This document shows positions 1-12,235 of a stretch of 64,000 nucleotides of DNA, in pieces. Origin of the DNA: Pleurodeles waltl (taxonomy: Eukaryota; Chordata; Amphibia; Caudata; Salamandridae); contig NC_090451.1 of NCBI RefSeq assembly GCF_031143425.1, positions 355,454,339-355,518,338 on the forward strand. Reading direction: 5' to 3'. Numbering within the stretch: the first letter of the stretch is position 1; the number at the start of each line of letters is the position of its first letter. The notes below the pieces were generated by a model. The model was not told where the DNA came from. It ran no database searches and was given only the letters and a program-made list of their open reading frames with translations. The translations under genes and the position numbers were made by a program.

Positions 1-2527
1 CCTATGTGACCTTGTAGAGGGTCGCTGGGACTATTAGAAAATAGTGAGGGTTAGAAAAATAGCCCACCCCAAGACCCTGAAAAGTGAGTGCAAAGTGCAC
101 TAAAGTTCCCCAAAGGACAAAGAAGTCGTGATAGGGGAATAAGGCAGGAAAGACACAAACCAACAATGCAACAACGCTGGATTTCCAATCTGGGGTACCT
201 GTGGAACAAGGGGACCAAGTCCAAAAGTCACAAGCAAGTCGGAGATGGGCAGATGCCCAGGAAATGCCAGCTGCGGGTGCAAAGAAGCTTCGACTGGACT
301 GAAGAAGCTGCGGTTTCTGCAGGAACGCAAAGGGCTAGAGACTTCCCCTTTGAAGGACGGATCCCTCTCGCCTTGTAGAGTCGTGCAGAAGTGTTTTCCC
401 GCCGAAAGAACGCCAACAAGCCTTGCTAGCTGCAAATCGTGCGGTTAGCGTTTTTGGACGCTGCTGTGGCCCAGGAGGGACCAGGAGGTCGCAAATTGGA
501 CCAGGAGGTAGAGGGGACGTCGAGCAAGACAAGGAGCCCTCTTAGCAAAAGGTAGCACCCGGAGAAGTGCCAGAAACAGGCACTACGAGGATGCGTGAAA
601 CGGTGCTCACCCGAAGTCGCACAAAGGAGTCCCACGTCGCCGGAGACCAACTTAGAAAGTCGTGCAATGCAGGTTAGAGTGCCGTGGACCCAGGCTTGGC
701 TGTGCACAAAGGATTTCCGCCGGAAGTGCACAGGGGCCGGAGTAGCTGCAAAAGTCGCGGTTCCCAGCAATGCAGTCTAGCGAGGTGAGGCAAGGACTTA
801 CCTCCACCAAACTTGGACTGAAGAGTCACTGGACTGTGGGAGTCACTTGGACAGAGTTGCTGGATTCGAGGGACCTCGCTCGTCGTGCTGAGAGGGGACC
901 CAAGGGACTGGTAATGCAGCTTTTTGGTGCCTGCGGTTGCAGGGGGACGATTCCGTCGACCCACGGGAGATTTCTTCGGAGCTTCTAGTGCAGAGAGGAG
1001 GCAGACTACCCCCACAGCATGCACCACCAGGAAAACAGTCGAGAAGGCGGCAGGGTCAGCGTTACAGAGTTGCAGTAGTCGTCTTTGCTACTATGTTGCA
1101 GGTTTGCAGGCTTCCAGCGCGGTCAGCAGTCGATTCCTTGGCAGAAGGTGAAGAGAGAGATGCAGAGGAACTCGGATGAGCTCTTGCATTCGTTATCTAA
1201 GGAATCCCAAGAGACAGAGACCCTAAATAGCCAGAAAAGAGGGTTTGGCTACCTAGGAGAGAGGATAGGCTAGCAACACCTGAAGGAGCCTATCACAAGG
1301 AGTCTCTCACGTCACCTGGTGGCACTGGCCACTCAGAGCAGTCCAGTGTGCCAGCAGCACCTCTGTTTCCAAGATGGCAGAGGTCTGGAGCACACTGGAG
1401 GAGCTCTGGGCACCTCCCAGGGGAGGTACAGGTCAGGGGAGTGGTCACTCCCCTTTCCTTTGTCCAGTTTCGCGCCAGAGCAGGGCTAAGGGGTCCCCTG
1501 AACCGGTGTAGACTGGCTTATGCAGAATTGGGCACATCTGTGCCCAAGAAAGCATTTCCAGAGGCTGGGGGAGGCTACTCCTCCCCTGCCTTCACACCAT
1601 TTTCCAAAGGGAGAGGGTGTAACACCCTCTCTCAGAGGAAGTCCTTTGTTCTGCCATCCTGGGCCAGGCCTGGCTGGACCCCAGGAGGGCAGATGCCTGT
1701 CTGAGAGGTTGGCAGCAGCAGCAGCTGCAGTGAAACCCCGGGAAAGGCAGTATGGCAGTACCAGGGTCTGTGCTACAGACCACTGGGATCATGGGATTGT
1801 GCCAACTATGCCAGGATGGTATAGAGGGGGCAATTCCATGATCATAGACATATTACATGGCCATATTCGGAGTTACCATTGTGAAGCTACATATAGGTAG
1901 TGACCTATATGTAGTGCACGCGTGTATTGGTGTCCCCGCACTCACAAAGTCCGGGGAATTGGCCCTGAACAATGTGGGGGCACCTTGGCTAGTGCCAGGG
2001 TGCCCTCACACTAAGTAACTTAGCACCCAACCTTTACCAGGTAAAGGTTAGACATATAGGTGACTTATAAGTTACTTAAGTGCAGTGTAAAATGGCTGTG
2101 AAATAACGTGGACGTTATTTCACTCAGGCTGCAGTGGCAGGCCTATGTAAGAATTGTCAGAGCTCCCTATGGGTGGCAAAAGAAATGCTGCAGCCCATAG
2201 GGATCTCCTGGAACCCCAATACCCTGGGTACCTCAGTACCATATACTAGGGAATTATAAGGGTGTTCCAGTGAGCCAATGTAAATTGGTAAAATTGGTCA
2301 CTAGCCTGTTAGTAACAATTTGAAAGAAATGAGAGAGCATAACCACTGAGGTTCTGATTAGCAGAGCCTCAGTGAGACAGTTAGTCACTACACAGGTAAC
2401 ACATTCAGGCACACTTATGAGCACTGGGGCCCTGGCGAACAGGGTCCCAGTGACACATACAACTAAAACAACATATATACAGTGAAAAATGGGGGTAACA
2501 TGCCAGGCAAGATGGTACTTTCCTACA
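1..2527 (-). mobile_element. LTR of Gmr1-like family (outer-element relative), cut off by the window edge
   Basis: Reverse complement of the LTR at 41229-44310 over nearly its whole length: the conserved stretches around 37790-37680, 36440-36300 and 35830-35500 reappear here in opposite order. The 5' end in element orientation is TGTAGGAAAG at 2527. The last roughly 450 bases of the LTR lie left of the window, so solo LTR and full element cannot be told apart. Only the first ~150 bases of U3 differ clearly from the 41229 copy. The right edge falls within the DIRS-like gag sequence that follows, so this LTR probably inserted there; the target duplication cannot be checked because the other end is missing. 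Confidence 0.85.
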
Positions 2528-4360
2528 TTGCTCCAAATAGTTTGTACATATCAAAGGGCAGGTCGAGCAGGGTTGACTGTACATCAGGAGAAAATCCTGA
2601 AGACCGTAGCCAGGCATGTCGTCTTGTCGCTATGGATGTGCCCATAGCCCTGGCCACAGAGTCCGAGGTGTCTAGCTCAGATTGAATAACCTGGGTCGCC
2701 GCCTGAGCGTCCGTCAAAAGGTTAATCACTTTTTGAGGCAACCCAGAGTGCCCTTGGCCTTGTCCATAAAAGCATTAATTTACCACCCTAGAATACAAGT
2801 AGCATTTGTAGATTTGAGGGCCATGCTACACAAAGAGAACGCCTTCTTAGCCGACTGGTCCATTCTCTTAGACTCCCTGCCCGCAGGAACGACTGGAAAG
2901 GATCCCGGAGCAGAGCGAGAGGAACATGAAGTCTGCACAACCAAACTCTCCAGAGTCGTGTGTCTGGATAAGAATGCCAGATCACCTGGAGCCACTTGAT
3001 ACCTTCTTGCCACCGACCTGTTCACGGCAGTCGAAGTCACAGGCTTCTTCCACACCTCTATAATAGGGTCCATAAGCACCTCATTAAACAGAAGAAGCAG
3101 CTCTGCCACAGCTGACGATGGATGCAAAACCTCAGTGAGAATGTTGGTCTTGACATCTGCAGCTGGAAGAGGAAGGTCCAAGAAGTCTGCTGCCTTCCGG
3201 ACCACCGCATGAAAAGAGGCAGCCTCCTCAGTGTACTCCCCTGGAGAAGCCAAGTCCCACTCCAGAGAAGTGTCTAAACCACTCGCCGTGTCCAAGCCTT
3301 GCAGGTCCCCTAGTGGCTCCACAATCTCTCCCTCCTCCAAGAGCTGCTTCTCATACTCCTGCTCCTCTAGCAGCCTCTGAGCCAACCTTCTGGAGCAGAG
3401 CCTGGATTCAATCCCCGGCGTTGATAAGGCGTCAGCCGACGCCAAAGACCTCGGACGGCGTCGACCATCTGAATCATCCGACGCCAGATCCACCGGCGCC
3501 ATAGGCTTCTTCAAGGTTGATTGAAGCTGTGGCGAACTCATCGGCACCGGGGTGGTGGACATCGTCGGCGTCACCAGTCTTTTAGGCGACGCCATTGGTA
3601 CCAGCGCTGAACCAGCACTTCCCGAAGGAAGAAAAGGCATGAAGGGTGTCGGTCTATATGAAGCCGGAACACCCATGTCGAAGGCCAATGGACATGAAGG
3701 CCCCGCATGCACACCTCCAGGCGCCACGGTGGCGAAGATGTTGAACACTGCATTGAGGAATGCAGCCAGGTCTGTGCCTGGCGCTGGGAACGCCAGATAA
3801 CCTTGTGGAGCCGGTGCATGAGGTGAAGCCGGTGTCAGCTCAGGCATCTCCATATGCGCCAGAGAGGCCCTCAGCTCCGGATCAACCTAAAAGACCGACA
3901 GTGGAGACGTCGGGGAAGCTGGAGTCGTCGGAGGTGGAGGTGTAACAGTTGGACTGACCTCCCAAGTTGGTCGCCGCTGAGCCAACGGAGACCTCGAACA
4001 GCAGCGGTCCTTACTTAATCGGCGCCGGAGGTCTCGATGATGCCGGTGAGATCTCGAGGACTTAGAAGAAGACTCACAGCGATGATGCTTCTCCTTCTTC
4101 TTGGACCTTGCCAGGAGCAATTTGGCCTCCCGCTCCTTAAGGGCCTTTGGATTAATGCGCTGAAATGAACCACACGCTTCGACTTCATGGTCAGAACTGA
4201 GACACCACAAACAATTTTCGTGTTGGTCTGTGACCGACATTTGACCTCCGCACTCCCTACAGGGTTTAAAACCCGACTTCCTTGGCTGTGACATTGTTAC
4301 ACAAGAAGTGAAACAGTAGTTCCCTGGTAGCCTTGAAGAAAAAACGTTACTCGAAGGCAC
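2523..4360 (-). pseudogene. DIRS-like ORF1 (Gag) remnant, two stops and a frameshift
   Basis: Gag-like protein of a DIRS retrotransposon, presumed to package element RNA. It starts at ATG 4360. The N-terminal part (to 3887) has a Cys/His cluster (CRECGGQM, ENCLWCLSSDHEVEAC) followed by a basic, serine-rich segment and a proline-rich stretch. A TAG at 3887-3889 interrupts the frame, which resumes in the same phase to 2780. The central part has an acidic LLEEQEYEKQLLEEGEIVE segment and the DIRS-type core DPIIEVWKKP, ARRYQVAPGD and ESKRMD. A second stop (TAA, 2780-2782) is followed by a frame change, and the C-terminal piece (2523-2741, with ATRRHAWLRSSGF and DLPFD) runs into the LTR boundary at 2527. 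It is non-functional. A domesticated gene is unlikely given these breaks. Confidence 0.7.
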
Positions 4361-4575
4361 AGAAAAAAGGGAACTGACTGCACGTCGACGAGGACCTCTT
4401 ATTGCCTGGATGACGTCCTACGGCATCGCGTAGGAGTCTGGCAATTGTGACGTCATCGTCGACGTGCAGAGCTAGAAGAAAATTTCCATTGAATGCTGGC
4501 GCGTGGGGAAAATTCTTTAGGTGAGGAATCCACAGGTAGTTGTATCCATCAGAATATGGATATATTACTTTTGAG
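2528..4575 (-). mobile_element. DIRS-like retrotransposon, 5' part (leader and gag), cut by an LTR
   Basis: Minus-strand DIRS-like element. The 5' end is placed near 4575, where the minus strand reads GATGGATACAACTACCTGTG, a start I associate with amphibian DIRS leaders (from memory). A GC-rich leader with many TCGACG/CGTCGA motifs follows at 4380-4470, then a broken gag frame (2523-4360). Reverse transcriptase, RNase H and tyrosine recombinase would lie further left, but the sequence is interrupted at 2527 by an LTR and leaves the window. The DIRS assignment rests on gag motifs and on comparison with the fuller copies at 16940-22285 and 44813-51818. Confidence 0.7.
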
Positions 4576-5318
4576 GGACAGCCTTTTTTAGAACGATATA
4601 AAAACAAAGCCCAGCGCTGTTCGTTATTGCCTAGTTAATATTTGAACACAGATGTGTTGGTGCTCCGCACCTTTATCATCCAGAATTATAGGAAACCGAG
4701 ACAAAGTCTGGCCCAAAGACAAAGAAGAAGATATATACTACAAGCTTTTAAGAATAACTTGCAAACCAGTGCAAATCAAGGTAACCGCATGTAGGCATGT
4801 ATACGCACAGACTATTTGTTCAACCTAATTCATTTTGTAACTCTTATGTTGCTCACTTTTTTTCTTAGCTACTGAAGCTTGCAGTGTCATTCAGCACCAT
4901 GACGTTTTGAATATATAAAAAAAAAACACTTTGAAGAAAGAAGCTAGCTAACCAGTCGGCACAAATGAAGTCTATCGCCTTTCTTCATGAAGTTGATTGC
5001 ATGCCTTAGCACATTTAAGTCAGACATATTTGCGCAGCCAATGCCTGATTTGTGAATGTACGCTGCGTTTAGTGTCGATCACAAGTGTATTCATCAAATC
5101 AGCAGAGCACTGCTGCCCGGAAAATTACTACCACGATTAATGAAAATATTGCGCACACATTAGGTTTTATGGTTTCAACGACTGATTTTTTTCAATCTAC
5201 AAAAATGTGTGTATAGAACATCTTTGGCACATTTCTAAAATACTCAAGAGCTACTTTACAATCATCGAAAAGTTGTCATATGCTCGATTCTTTCTGAGCC
5301 TTTCCTGAGAACAGGAAA
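4576..5318. other. Intronic DNA, no gene seen
   Basis: AT-rich sequence with no long open frame, no splice-flanked exon and no repeat that I recognise. It belongs to the intron downstream of the 7927-7982 exon. Confidence 0.6.
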
Positions 5319-5445
5319 TAAACATACGAAGGAGGTCGGATAAAACATACGAAGGAGGTCGGATAAAACATACGAAGGAGGTCGGATAAAACATACGAAG
5401 GAGGTCGGATAAAACATACGAAGGAGGTCGGATAAAACACACGAG
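5319..5445. repeat. 23-bp tandem repeat, five near-identical units
   Basis: The unit is AAAACATACGAAGGAGGTCGGAT (23 bp, given as its core CATACGAAGGAGGTCGGAT plus AAAA). CATACG recurs at 5323, 5346, 5369, 5392 and 5415, exactly 23 bases apart, and a decayed sixth start (CACACG) lies at 5438. The units are essentially identical, so the array is recent or kept homogeneous. Because 23 is not a multiple of 3, the repeating peptide in long minus-strand frames is an artefact. Confidence 0.95.
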
Positions 5446-5608
5446 AAGACGTGGGCCTGCTAACGCCCCCTGCACAGCCACAAAACAAGACCGAGGTTAC
5501 AAAACTTTGGCAGGAGTCTTAAAAATACTTTAGTGTAGCACAAACTCTAGTAAAATATCTACTACAGCGGGAAGAGTAATGTTCCAGCTAAGTGCTCGAC
5601 TTGCACAA

Positions 5609-6044
5609 ATAAAGGTTCTAAAGTTGTGACTCAATCTGTGGTCCGAGGATCTCTGGAGGTCTGTGAAGACCACTCAGGGGATACGCAATGTCTAGAAAAT
5701 TAACAGATTAATAACATAAATAAGGAAAATTTACAACTGATAATTTTCAAAACGTTCTGTAAATGTAGTAATTTGAAACTGGAGGGTAAAAATTAACTTC
5801 GCACCCTCAGACGGATTCTTGAGAGCAGAGCAAATTAAACAGGACGATGGGTGGTCTCAACTGAATTTAGAAATGCTCAAACCTTCCTATTAAAATCATT
5901 TGTTTTATATTTCTCCATTTGTGAATTATTTGGTATTTTGGTGTTTCTGTATGTTCTGCTTCTGGTAATGACTCAATGGAGGTCCCCAGGTTAGAGCAAC
6001 GATGAAGTTGGGGTCCATAGAAGTCAAAAGGTTAAGAACCACTG
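5609..6044. mobile_element. Possible hAT-like non-autonomous DNA transposon remnant
   Basis: The right end reads GTCAAAAGGTTAAGAACCACTG. Its reverse complement starts CAGTGGTTCTTAACC, a terminus typical of hAT elements. The left end (AAAGGTTCTAAAGTTGTGAC at 5611) is a degenerate inverted match. Inner segments repeat a 'ggacCTCCA / GGTCCGAGGATCTCTGGAGG' theme seen in such elements. No transposase frame is present and the target duplication is not clear. Confidence 0.4.
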
Positions 6045-6134
6045 AAAACTCCCGAATGTGAATCGACACCTTAAGCCTCCAAAGGTATCCTTCCAACTAA
6101 CGCACACTAGCCCATCTGTTCACCCGAGGCAGGA

Positions 6135-6262
6135 GAGTGGGATTCAGTGGCAAAGGTAGTGACCAAGGAATCAGATGCTGGCTTTAAATCCCGGCTTCAT
6201 CATTTCAATAAAGCATGTGACTGGAGAAGGCAGGCACTCTGCGCTTTCCTTCACATAGTTTT
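6135..6262 (+). repeat. tRNA-derived SINE fragment (MIR-like)
   Basis: The stretch GTGGCAAAGGTAGTGACCA...GAATCAGATGCTGGCTTTAAATCCCGGCTTC then GCATGTGACTGG follows the layout of a tRNA-related SINE head of MIR type. It has an A-box-like start, a degenerate B box around TTTAAATCCCGGC, then the 'tgtgac' core. It is old and diverged. Confidence 0.5.
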
Positions 6263-6736
6263 CAATCATTAGGGACAGTTTTCACTTTGACACCGACATC
6301 CAAGTGAGCAGAAGAGCATTCACATATATAGGAATCCAGTGCCAAGACTGCAATAACACATGATGGTGGAGTTCAGCACAGACACCGTTTGAATACCACG
6401 GACGTGTGATGAATAGAATAGTTCGACTAATTCCACGTATCCACACAAACATTTTGTACTGAAAATCGTATGCCAAGCGGAGCCAGATTTCCGACTGGCA
6501 CATTACAAGAAATCGCCGCTTAATCTGTAAAAGAATAGGTGTCATGGCCCAAAGTTATGCCCAAAACCTCTGTGGCTAGAGCTATCAAACGTCCAGGCTC
6601 CTAATTCCAACACTTTATTTCACCTGATGCCTCCTTAATTCACCACACGAAACTCCCCACCCTTTTATCTCAGTCATGCAGGTTCTTTATCAACGCTTTC
6701 GCATTGTTTCTCAGTTTCTCTTACTCATTCCCTTAC

Positions 6737-6792
6737 TTTTGTGTTTTTCTCTCTTGCTCTGGGTCAAAGTCCGATGAGGAAAAATATGTTTC
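6737..6792 (+). repeat. Dispersed repeat, copy 1 (shared with 9293-9345)
   Basis: CTTGCTCTGGGTCAAAGT followed by GATGAGGAAAA occurs here and again at 9301-9331, preceded in both by a pyrimidine-rich tract ending TTTTTCT. The family is not identified. Similarity is weaker upstream (6600-6740 against 9160-9300). Confidence 0.5.
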
Positions 6793-7926
6793 CCTAAAAA
6801 CGAGTGCCACTGGGTCTCACTGTCAACCACTGTTTATAATTAAGCACTGTGTGGCATAATAAGGTAACCTTAAAAAATGTACAGCATAGTGCCATCCAGC
6901 TTTCTATTAAGTATTCTAGGTTTAGTTAGACAAAGTCACTTACAGACCAGGAGGTGGAGTGATCTGCAATTCACCCAGGCCAACAAAGGTTGTCAGGTAG
7001 TGAACCAAGCATAAGAATGAAGGTGCCCTAGGTCTAAGAGACTAGGCAACTTTATCACTACTCAAGCACGTCTGTGACATATCAGCCAATACTGACTTGC
7101 ACATGGGGGAGGACAATGCCTGTTCTAGGGGATGCAAATACTACAACAGACTGACCAGTGGGAATTCTTGAGACACTGGCTACACAGAATTTGTTAACCC
7201 TACATCACACTTTGTCTAAACTCCAATATTTCGCTGAAGAGTGTCTGCTTCCTATCTCAGACTATCTTCTTTCACCTCATCTCTCTCCAACCCATCACCT
7301 TGCTATCTCTCCCTTCACCTCCCAAGTCACATTCTTCTAGTTCATCTTAAATATCTATTTCATAATCTCCTTTCAAAAACACACCTTCCCTCATCTTCCG
7401 TTCACACACTAAGTCTGACCTTTTCACTCTCTTTGCTCTACTGCAACCTCACTTTCGACAGGACTGTTTCACAGCGTATCATTTTTACAGCTGTAAATTA
7501 AGGTCATTTGGAATAACCCAATCACATCCTAAATCACTAAATTCATGTAAGGTAGACACACTCCAGACATTTTGAAACGTTATTAAATGTTGCACCTGTT
7601 CATATTGTTGACAGGCATCAAGACTTAGCCCTTTCATTTTGTTTTCATCCCAGTTTAAACGTATTCTGATCTTATCCCTCACAAAATGATACGTCATTAG
7701 TCTGAGGGAAGGAAAGGTACATTGTTAAAAGTTAAACTGCATAGTAAGACGGTGCAAATGAGGTGCCTAAAACTGTAATATTGCAAGCCTCTCCAGAAAT
7801 AGTTTAACAAATAAAGTTCGGAAAAGAACAGGAGAAAACAGGAAAGGATTAGCATTTGAAACGATAATAAACAGGAACCAAAGCAAAGGCATCCACTATA
7901 AAACACGAATCTTTGGTTCATCTTAC
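6793..7926. other. Intronic DNA, no gene seen
   Basis: AT-rich sequence with only short open frames. It ends at the 5' splice site (GTAAGA on the minus strand, 7926-7921) of the exon at 7927-7982. The TDRD12 exon expected next downstream was not found on the minus strand between here and position 1. Confidence 0.5.
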
Positions 7927-7982
7927 CTTTCAGTAGATTTTGGAAGTATTGAATAGCAGCACTGTCCCATCGCTTGGCTGGC
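7927..7982 (-). CDS. TDRD12: TDRD12 internal exon (end of N-terminal Tudor region)
   Basis: A 56-bp minus-strand exon. It is preceded by a pyrimidine-rich 3' splice site (TCCCAATCTCCTTGTAG) and followed by a strong 5' splice site (AAAG|GTAAGA). The first base completes a codon begun upstream, and the rest reads PAKRWDSAAIQYFQNLLK plus one base of the next codon. The pattern W-D-x-A-A-x-Q-Y-F is the helix that closes an extended Tudor domain, and the wording closely matches the first Tudor domain of vertebrate TDRD12 as I remember it. TDRD12 is a Tudor and helicase-like germline protein of the piRNA pathway that acts in transposon silencing. The phase fits the exon at 63038-63157 exactly (GG|G gives Gly). 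Another Tudor paralogue is the main alternative. Confidence 0.85.
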
Positions 7983-8144
7983 CTACAAGGAGATTGGGAT
8001 AGTCATTAATCTAAAAATGTTAGAGATTCTCTAATCAGGCCGTTATGGCAGTGAATTAAATATTTCTTGTAAATACAAATAAAATACCAGTCTAGCAAAT
8101 AAGTGGTTAAACTGTTAATTAGGCGCTAGTAACTAGGACTGAAG

Positions 8145-8252
8145 AAGCAAGGTGTATGGATTTTAAGTGATTCATCCAAGATTACACAGGTGGGGAAGCG
8201 CTGACCTAGATTCAAGGTCTCCTGCTTCCTAAGTCAGAAATTTAGCTACAAA
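8145..8252 (+). repeat. MIR/L2-like SINE fragment
   Basis: AAGTGATTCATCCAAGATTACACAGGTGG and TCAAGGTCTCCTGCTTCCTAAGTCAG correspond to the 'cttgcccaaggtcacacag...gggtctcctgactcc' half of MIR-like SINEs. It is an old, diverged copy. Confidence 0.5.
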
Positions 8253-8255
8253 ATG

Positions 8256-9292
8256 CCAACTTCTTTCAACTGTATGGGTTTTATTTTCATAGGAAACCTC
8301 CATGTCTATAGGCAAAGATTTTAGGAAAGGTTTGTTATGCACCTGAGATGTGCCATGCAGGTTTGGGGGCTTCTGAGGCTACTGCTTTACTAAAGTGTCC
8401 TTTCATTCCTGCTTGGGGTAAGGAGGGTGAGTGTGCAAGGAGATGCAAGTTAAACCGAACAGGGGTGCTTCCATGGTAAACAACGGTCCAGTAAAAAGGA
8501 CAAGCAAATACAACGTTGTTCAATGGACATTATGCTTGTCTAGTAAGATCGTTTAGTAATTTGCATTATACAAATACTTGCAAAGACAATTGCAGGTGTT
8601 AATTATGATGTAAAAATACTGAAATGTGACAGTTGTAATTAACTAGGAAACCAAAAAATCCGCCCCCGTCTCCCAATTCACTGCCTGTACCTTCAAAAGT
8701 GAGATCACAAATGACTCAATCGACGTAATTACTGATGGGGCAACTGATCGCCAATAATTTCCTCAGATGACAGAGGTCAAAGTCCACAGTTCCTCCGGCA
8801 GCCCCCTGTTCTTCGACAGATGAAGAAATGCAAAATTGCAGTTCACTCTATTGGTCGTATATCCAACTGCTGTCACAACCAATTTAAATATAAATTTGTG
8901 AATACAGGAGGGTTTATTCCTAAAGACGTTGGTTTGCTTAGTCATACAGTCGCTTTCATTTTGCTTTTTCCCAGGGAATGATTTTGCCAGCAAAGGGTAA
9001 GTGAACTTTGATAGCAATGCTGAATAAAAGTTTAGTAGGCTATGTTGTGCTGCTACAGAGTACTGGCCTGCACACTGTTTAATTTGTAAAAACAATAATT
9101 AACAAGACGCAGTCTGGCTCGAAGCACGAGAAAATCAGGGGTGCCAAATACCAAGGCTGTGTTTTCCTAACTCCATCTCATGCTTATTTCATCCAGACAC
9201 TTCCTGACTCTATATCTCTTACAACTTATTTTCCATCCCTGCTTTCTTTGTTAATTTTTTTCTGTAATTTGTTTCCTTCCACAATTAGCATT
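8256..9292. other. Intronic DNA, no gene seen
   Basis: Inspected on both strands. A minus-strand frame near 8790-8850 contains VDFDLCHLRKLL but lacks splice sites, so it is not called. Confidence 0.5.
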
Positions 9293-9345
9293 TTTCTTTC
9301 TTGCTCTGGGTCAAAGTGTGATGAGGAAAAGTGGAAGCTGCTCCC
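9293..9345 (+). repeat. Dispersed repeat, copy 2 (shared with 6737-6792)
   Basis: CTTGCTCTGGGTCAAAGTGTGATGAGGAAAA matches the copy at 6750-6785 apart from a few bases and has the same T-rich lead-in. It was recognised only as an internal pair; the family is unknown. Confidence 0.5.
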
Positions 9346-12235
9346 AAAAAGTAGTGCTGGTGGGCCCACCTGTAATCACCCATTTTAAAGGAGCACTGCC
9401 TGCACACCAGGGGAGTGGAATTAAAAAAATATCTACTTGTTTATGGGTCAGGTTGCTTCTTAAATGTACTTGTCCTGTAAAAAATATCTACTTGTCCCTT
9501 TAGTGCCATGTAGTGCGTCGCCAAATTATGTCAGCATTCTCATTATGTAAGAGCTCTGATAATGGACTTTCAGAGTATACCAGGGCTAATATTATAGTAG
9601 GCATTGAATACTAGCAATTTCAAGCCCTACTATATCAGTTTCCTTATTCTGCCACCTTTCCACAGAACATACTGGGTTGGAGGAAGCAGTAATAGTTCTA
9701 TGGCTGGAATGCCTTTGAGTCTATGCAAACCTACTAACTTGCATGGTCTAAAGATTTTCACCAGCTCTTCTCTAATCTTTCCCCATACTGAGAAAGACTG
9801 GATATTTACTCTTGACAAGGGCAGAATTAAAGGTTCTTCCAGGGTTGGGGGGAAAAAGTGGATGGAGGGAAAGTGAACTTGTAAACGCTCAATACATTTT
9901 TGCATGAGCAAATCTACACATTTGCTCATGCTAAAATACAGTTCAAATTTTTTTTATAGGAGTATGATTTCCTGGTCTACTTCTGTAAATTCTTGTGAAT
10001 TCATGAAAGTCACTAATGCAAAGACATACCATAGGTGCACATTTGTTAATTTCTTTAGTAATTACCTGGCGATAACCAAAACATTTTGTTTTTATTAAAA
10101 TTCTATTTCTCTCTCTGTCCTTCCATTGGATTGCTTTACTGTGGAGCGATAGCATTCTGCTCTTCCACAATGAGCAAATGGACACTCAAAATAGTTTTGT
10201 TCAGTGCCAGGAACTACTCTGCATTATGTGCTTTTTGAGACCAAATAAACCTTTATTGCTTTTGCAATGCTTGCTACAGTGGTGAGGGGCTGGCAGCTCC
10301 ACAATGAAGTGTTACAAAACCCATTTTAAAACAAGACAGGCGTTCACAAAACCAAAACTCTGACAACCAACGTCAGATTGGTTGGCTTTGCCAATGCTTG
10401 TTTATTTTCATGTTCCCTATAATCTTGTTGAAAATGGTTACACGGTTTTCCGTTATGAATATTTTTTGAAAAACTAGCATACATCAACACATTTTACAAA
10501 ATGGTGCTTCAAAGAAATAGTACCTACAATTTCACAGTATTTTTGAAAAAACTTGTTTTTTTCCCCTACTTGCATTTTTTCCTGAACATTTTATTTTGAA
10601 AGCAAAGAATCATTAATTTTGCATATAAGCTTCTGCAAATGCTTGCATCGAATCAGAGAGTATTCTGGGAGCATTATATGTAGCCTCACATTGTTAAACT
10701 TTTCAAACGTATGCACACTATTTTGCTTTACTGGAACCACTGTCATTAGTGTAGTGTGATCTTAAAACGTTTATTTAGAGCACTCTCACCCTAAAAATAA
10801 AGGATTTGCATTATTGAATCATAAATACAAGTTCAAACAGCATTAACAAATGGTCACACATATTACATCAACTTCAGACAGTTCCCTTCCCCGTAAACTG
10901 GCAGCCGAAGTGACTGTGCTGCAGGGAGTTGGGCCTACTTGTCCCAAGGATAAAATAAATATGAAAACTTGTTGTTCTTGACCCCAAACAATATGACCTG
11001 GTCATCTGGCTATAGGAATTCCACACCCCTGCAATTACTATTTCATTGAATTCATGTTCCCAGATTTTATTGTATAAATATTCACTAAAAAAGGGAAGTT
11101 TTGATTGTATTACATATTAAGATATACTCAAAAAGGATAATGAAATTCACTCAAAAAATACAATGCAGGAGGCTCTGTAATTTATAACCAAACAGCAGAC
11201 TGTAGTTCTAGCAGTGAAGTAATGAAATGATCAAAATATGTTTATTTCTATGTCTATTCTAAATCATAAATGTATGCTGGCCTCAAGAAGACCTGACAAG
11301 AAGTAGGACCACCTTAAAAATTTCATGAAGGGCTCCCAGAAGAAAGCTGCAAGGTGACACCACCCGTATTTGGCAAGAAAGTAGAAGTGAGCCACAAGAC
11401 TTGGTGAAGAGATGATGAAGTAAAGAGCCCAATATAGCAATTGTAACAAGCAGACATATCAATGATGAAACACTCCGCTAAAAAGAAATTGGCACGCCTG
11501 CAAGATTTTCAAACCTAATGAACTGTAAACTTGGGCCAGCAGTTTCAGACCTTCAAAGATTAAATGACATAAACAATGACACATATCTGCACTGATGTAC
11601 AATAAGTAATCAACTGTTAACAAAACCAGAGGGCTCCTAGGATGTGTCCTTCACTGTAGATGCAGTATCAAAACTGTTTCTGACACTGAAAACAAGGGAG
11701 CTCAATGATAATTAATTAAGTGGAGGACAGATCACATAGGGTCAAATTAGGCTTTTAATGTAAAAAATAAACTGACTGTGGATATCTTACGTGGCCTGTT
11801 CATGAACTGATGTGAAACACTTAAAAGATCTGTGAAATAGAAGTGAAGACACCGAATCCTAGAAGCAATCTGATTACAATGACTATCTCGAATTAAAGCA
11901 AATACAATCAACATTGTCATGATGAACTCGTGAGTTACAAAACTGAAAAAGATGGATGGTGATTTTGGCCTCAAAAAATGGTTCAAGAAAGTACAGAGAT
12001 GAATAATATGACCACAGAGCTCATAACCCAGGTGGTCATATAAATTCATGTTCTATTCAGTGTGTACACAAAGCTTGGCACCCAATACCACTCAAGAGAA
12101 CCATGGGATTTTACAAATGAAAAGAGGCCACAGCTGGCCTTTGTTTATTGGAGTACTTACAGAACTTATAAAGTGTGGATTTAGCCACTTGGGCAGCCAA
12201 GTGCTTCACATAAACTAGATTAAAAATAGTTAAGC
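9346..12235. other. Intronic DNA, no gene seen
   Basis: AT-rich, low-complexity-tinged sequence with no frame over ~100 codons, no exon with convincing splice sites and no recognised repeat. Confidence 0.55.

Noticed and set aside
100..1900. Cluster of 60-126-codon frames, repeated at 35965-37690 and 42022-43743
   Set aside because: These are chance frames in the GC-rich U3/R of the family LTR, present in both strands and not conserved as protein.
5319..5445. CRISPR-like array
   Set aside because: The units are directly contiguous 23-mers without unique spacers, in a eukaryotic intron.
5251..5488. Minus-strand frames with a repeating PTSFVCFIRPPSYVLSDLLRM-type peptide
   Set aside because: Product of the 23-bp tandem repeat read through three frames; not a gene.
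8763..8850. Minus-strand frame with VDFDLCHLRKLL, reminiscent of a Tudor strand
   Set aside because: No acceptor or donor site is placed to make it an exon, a stop lies close upstream, and the flanking exon phases already fit without it.
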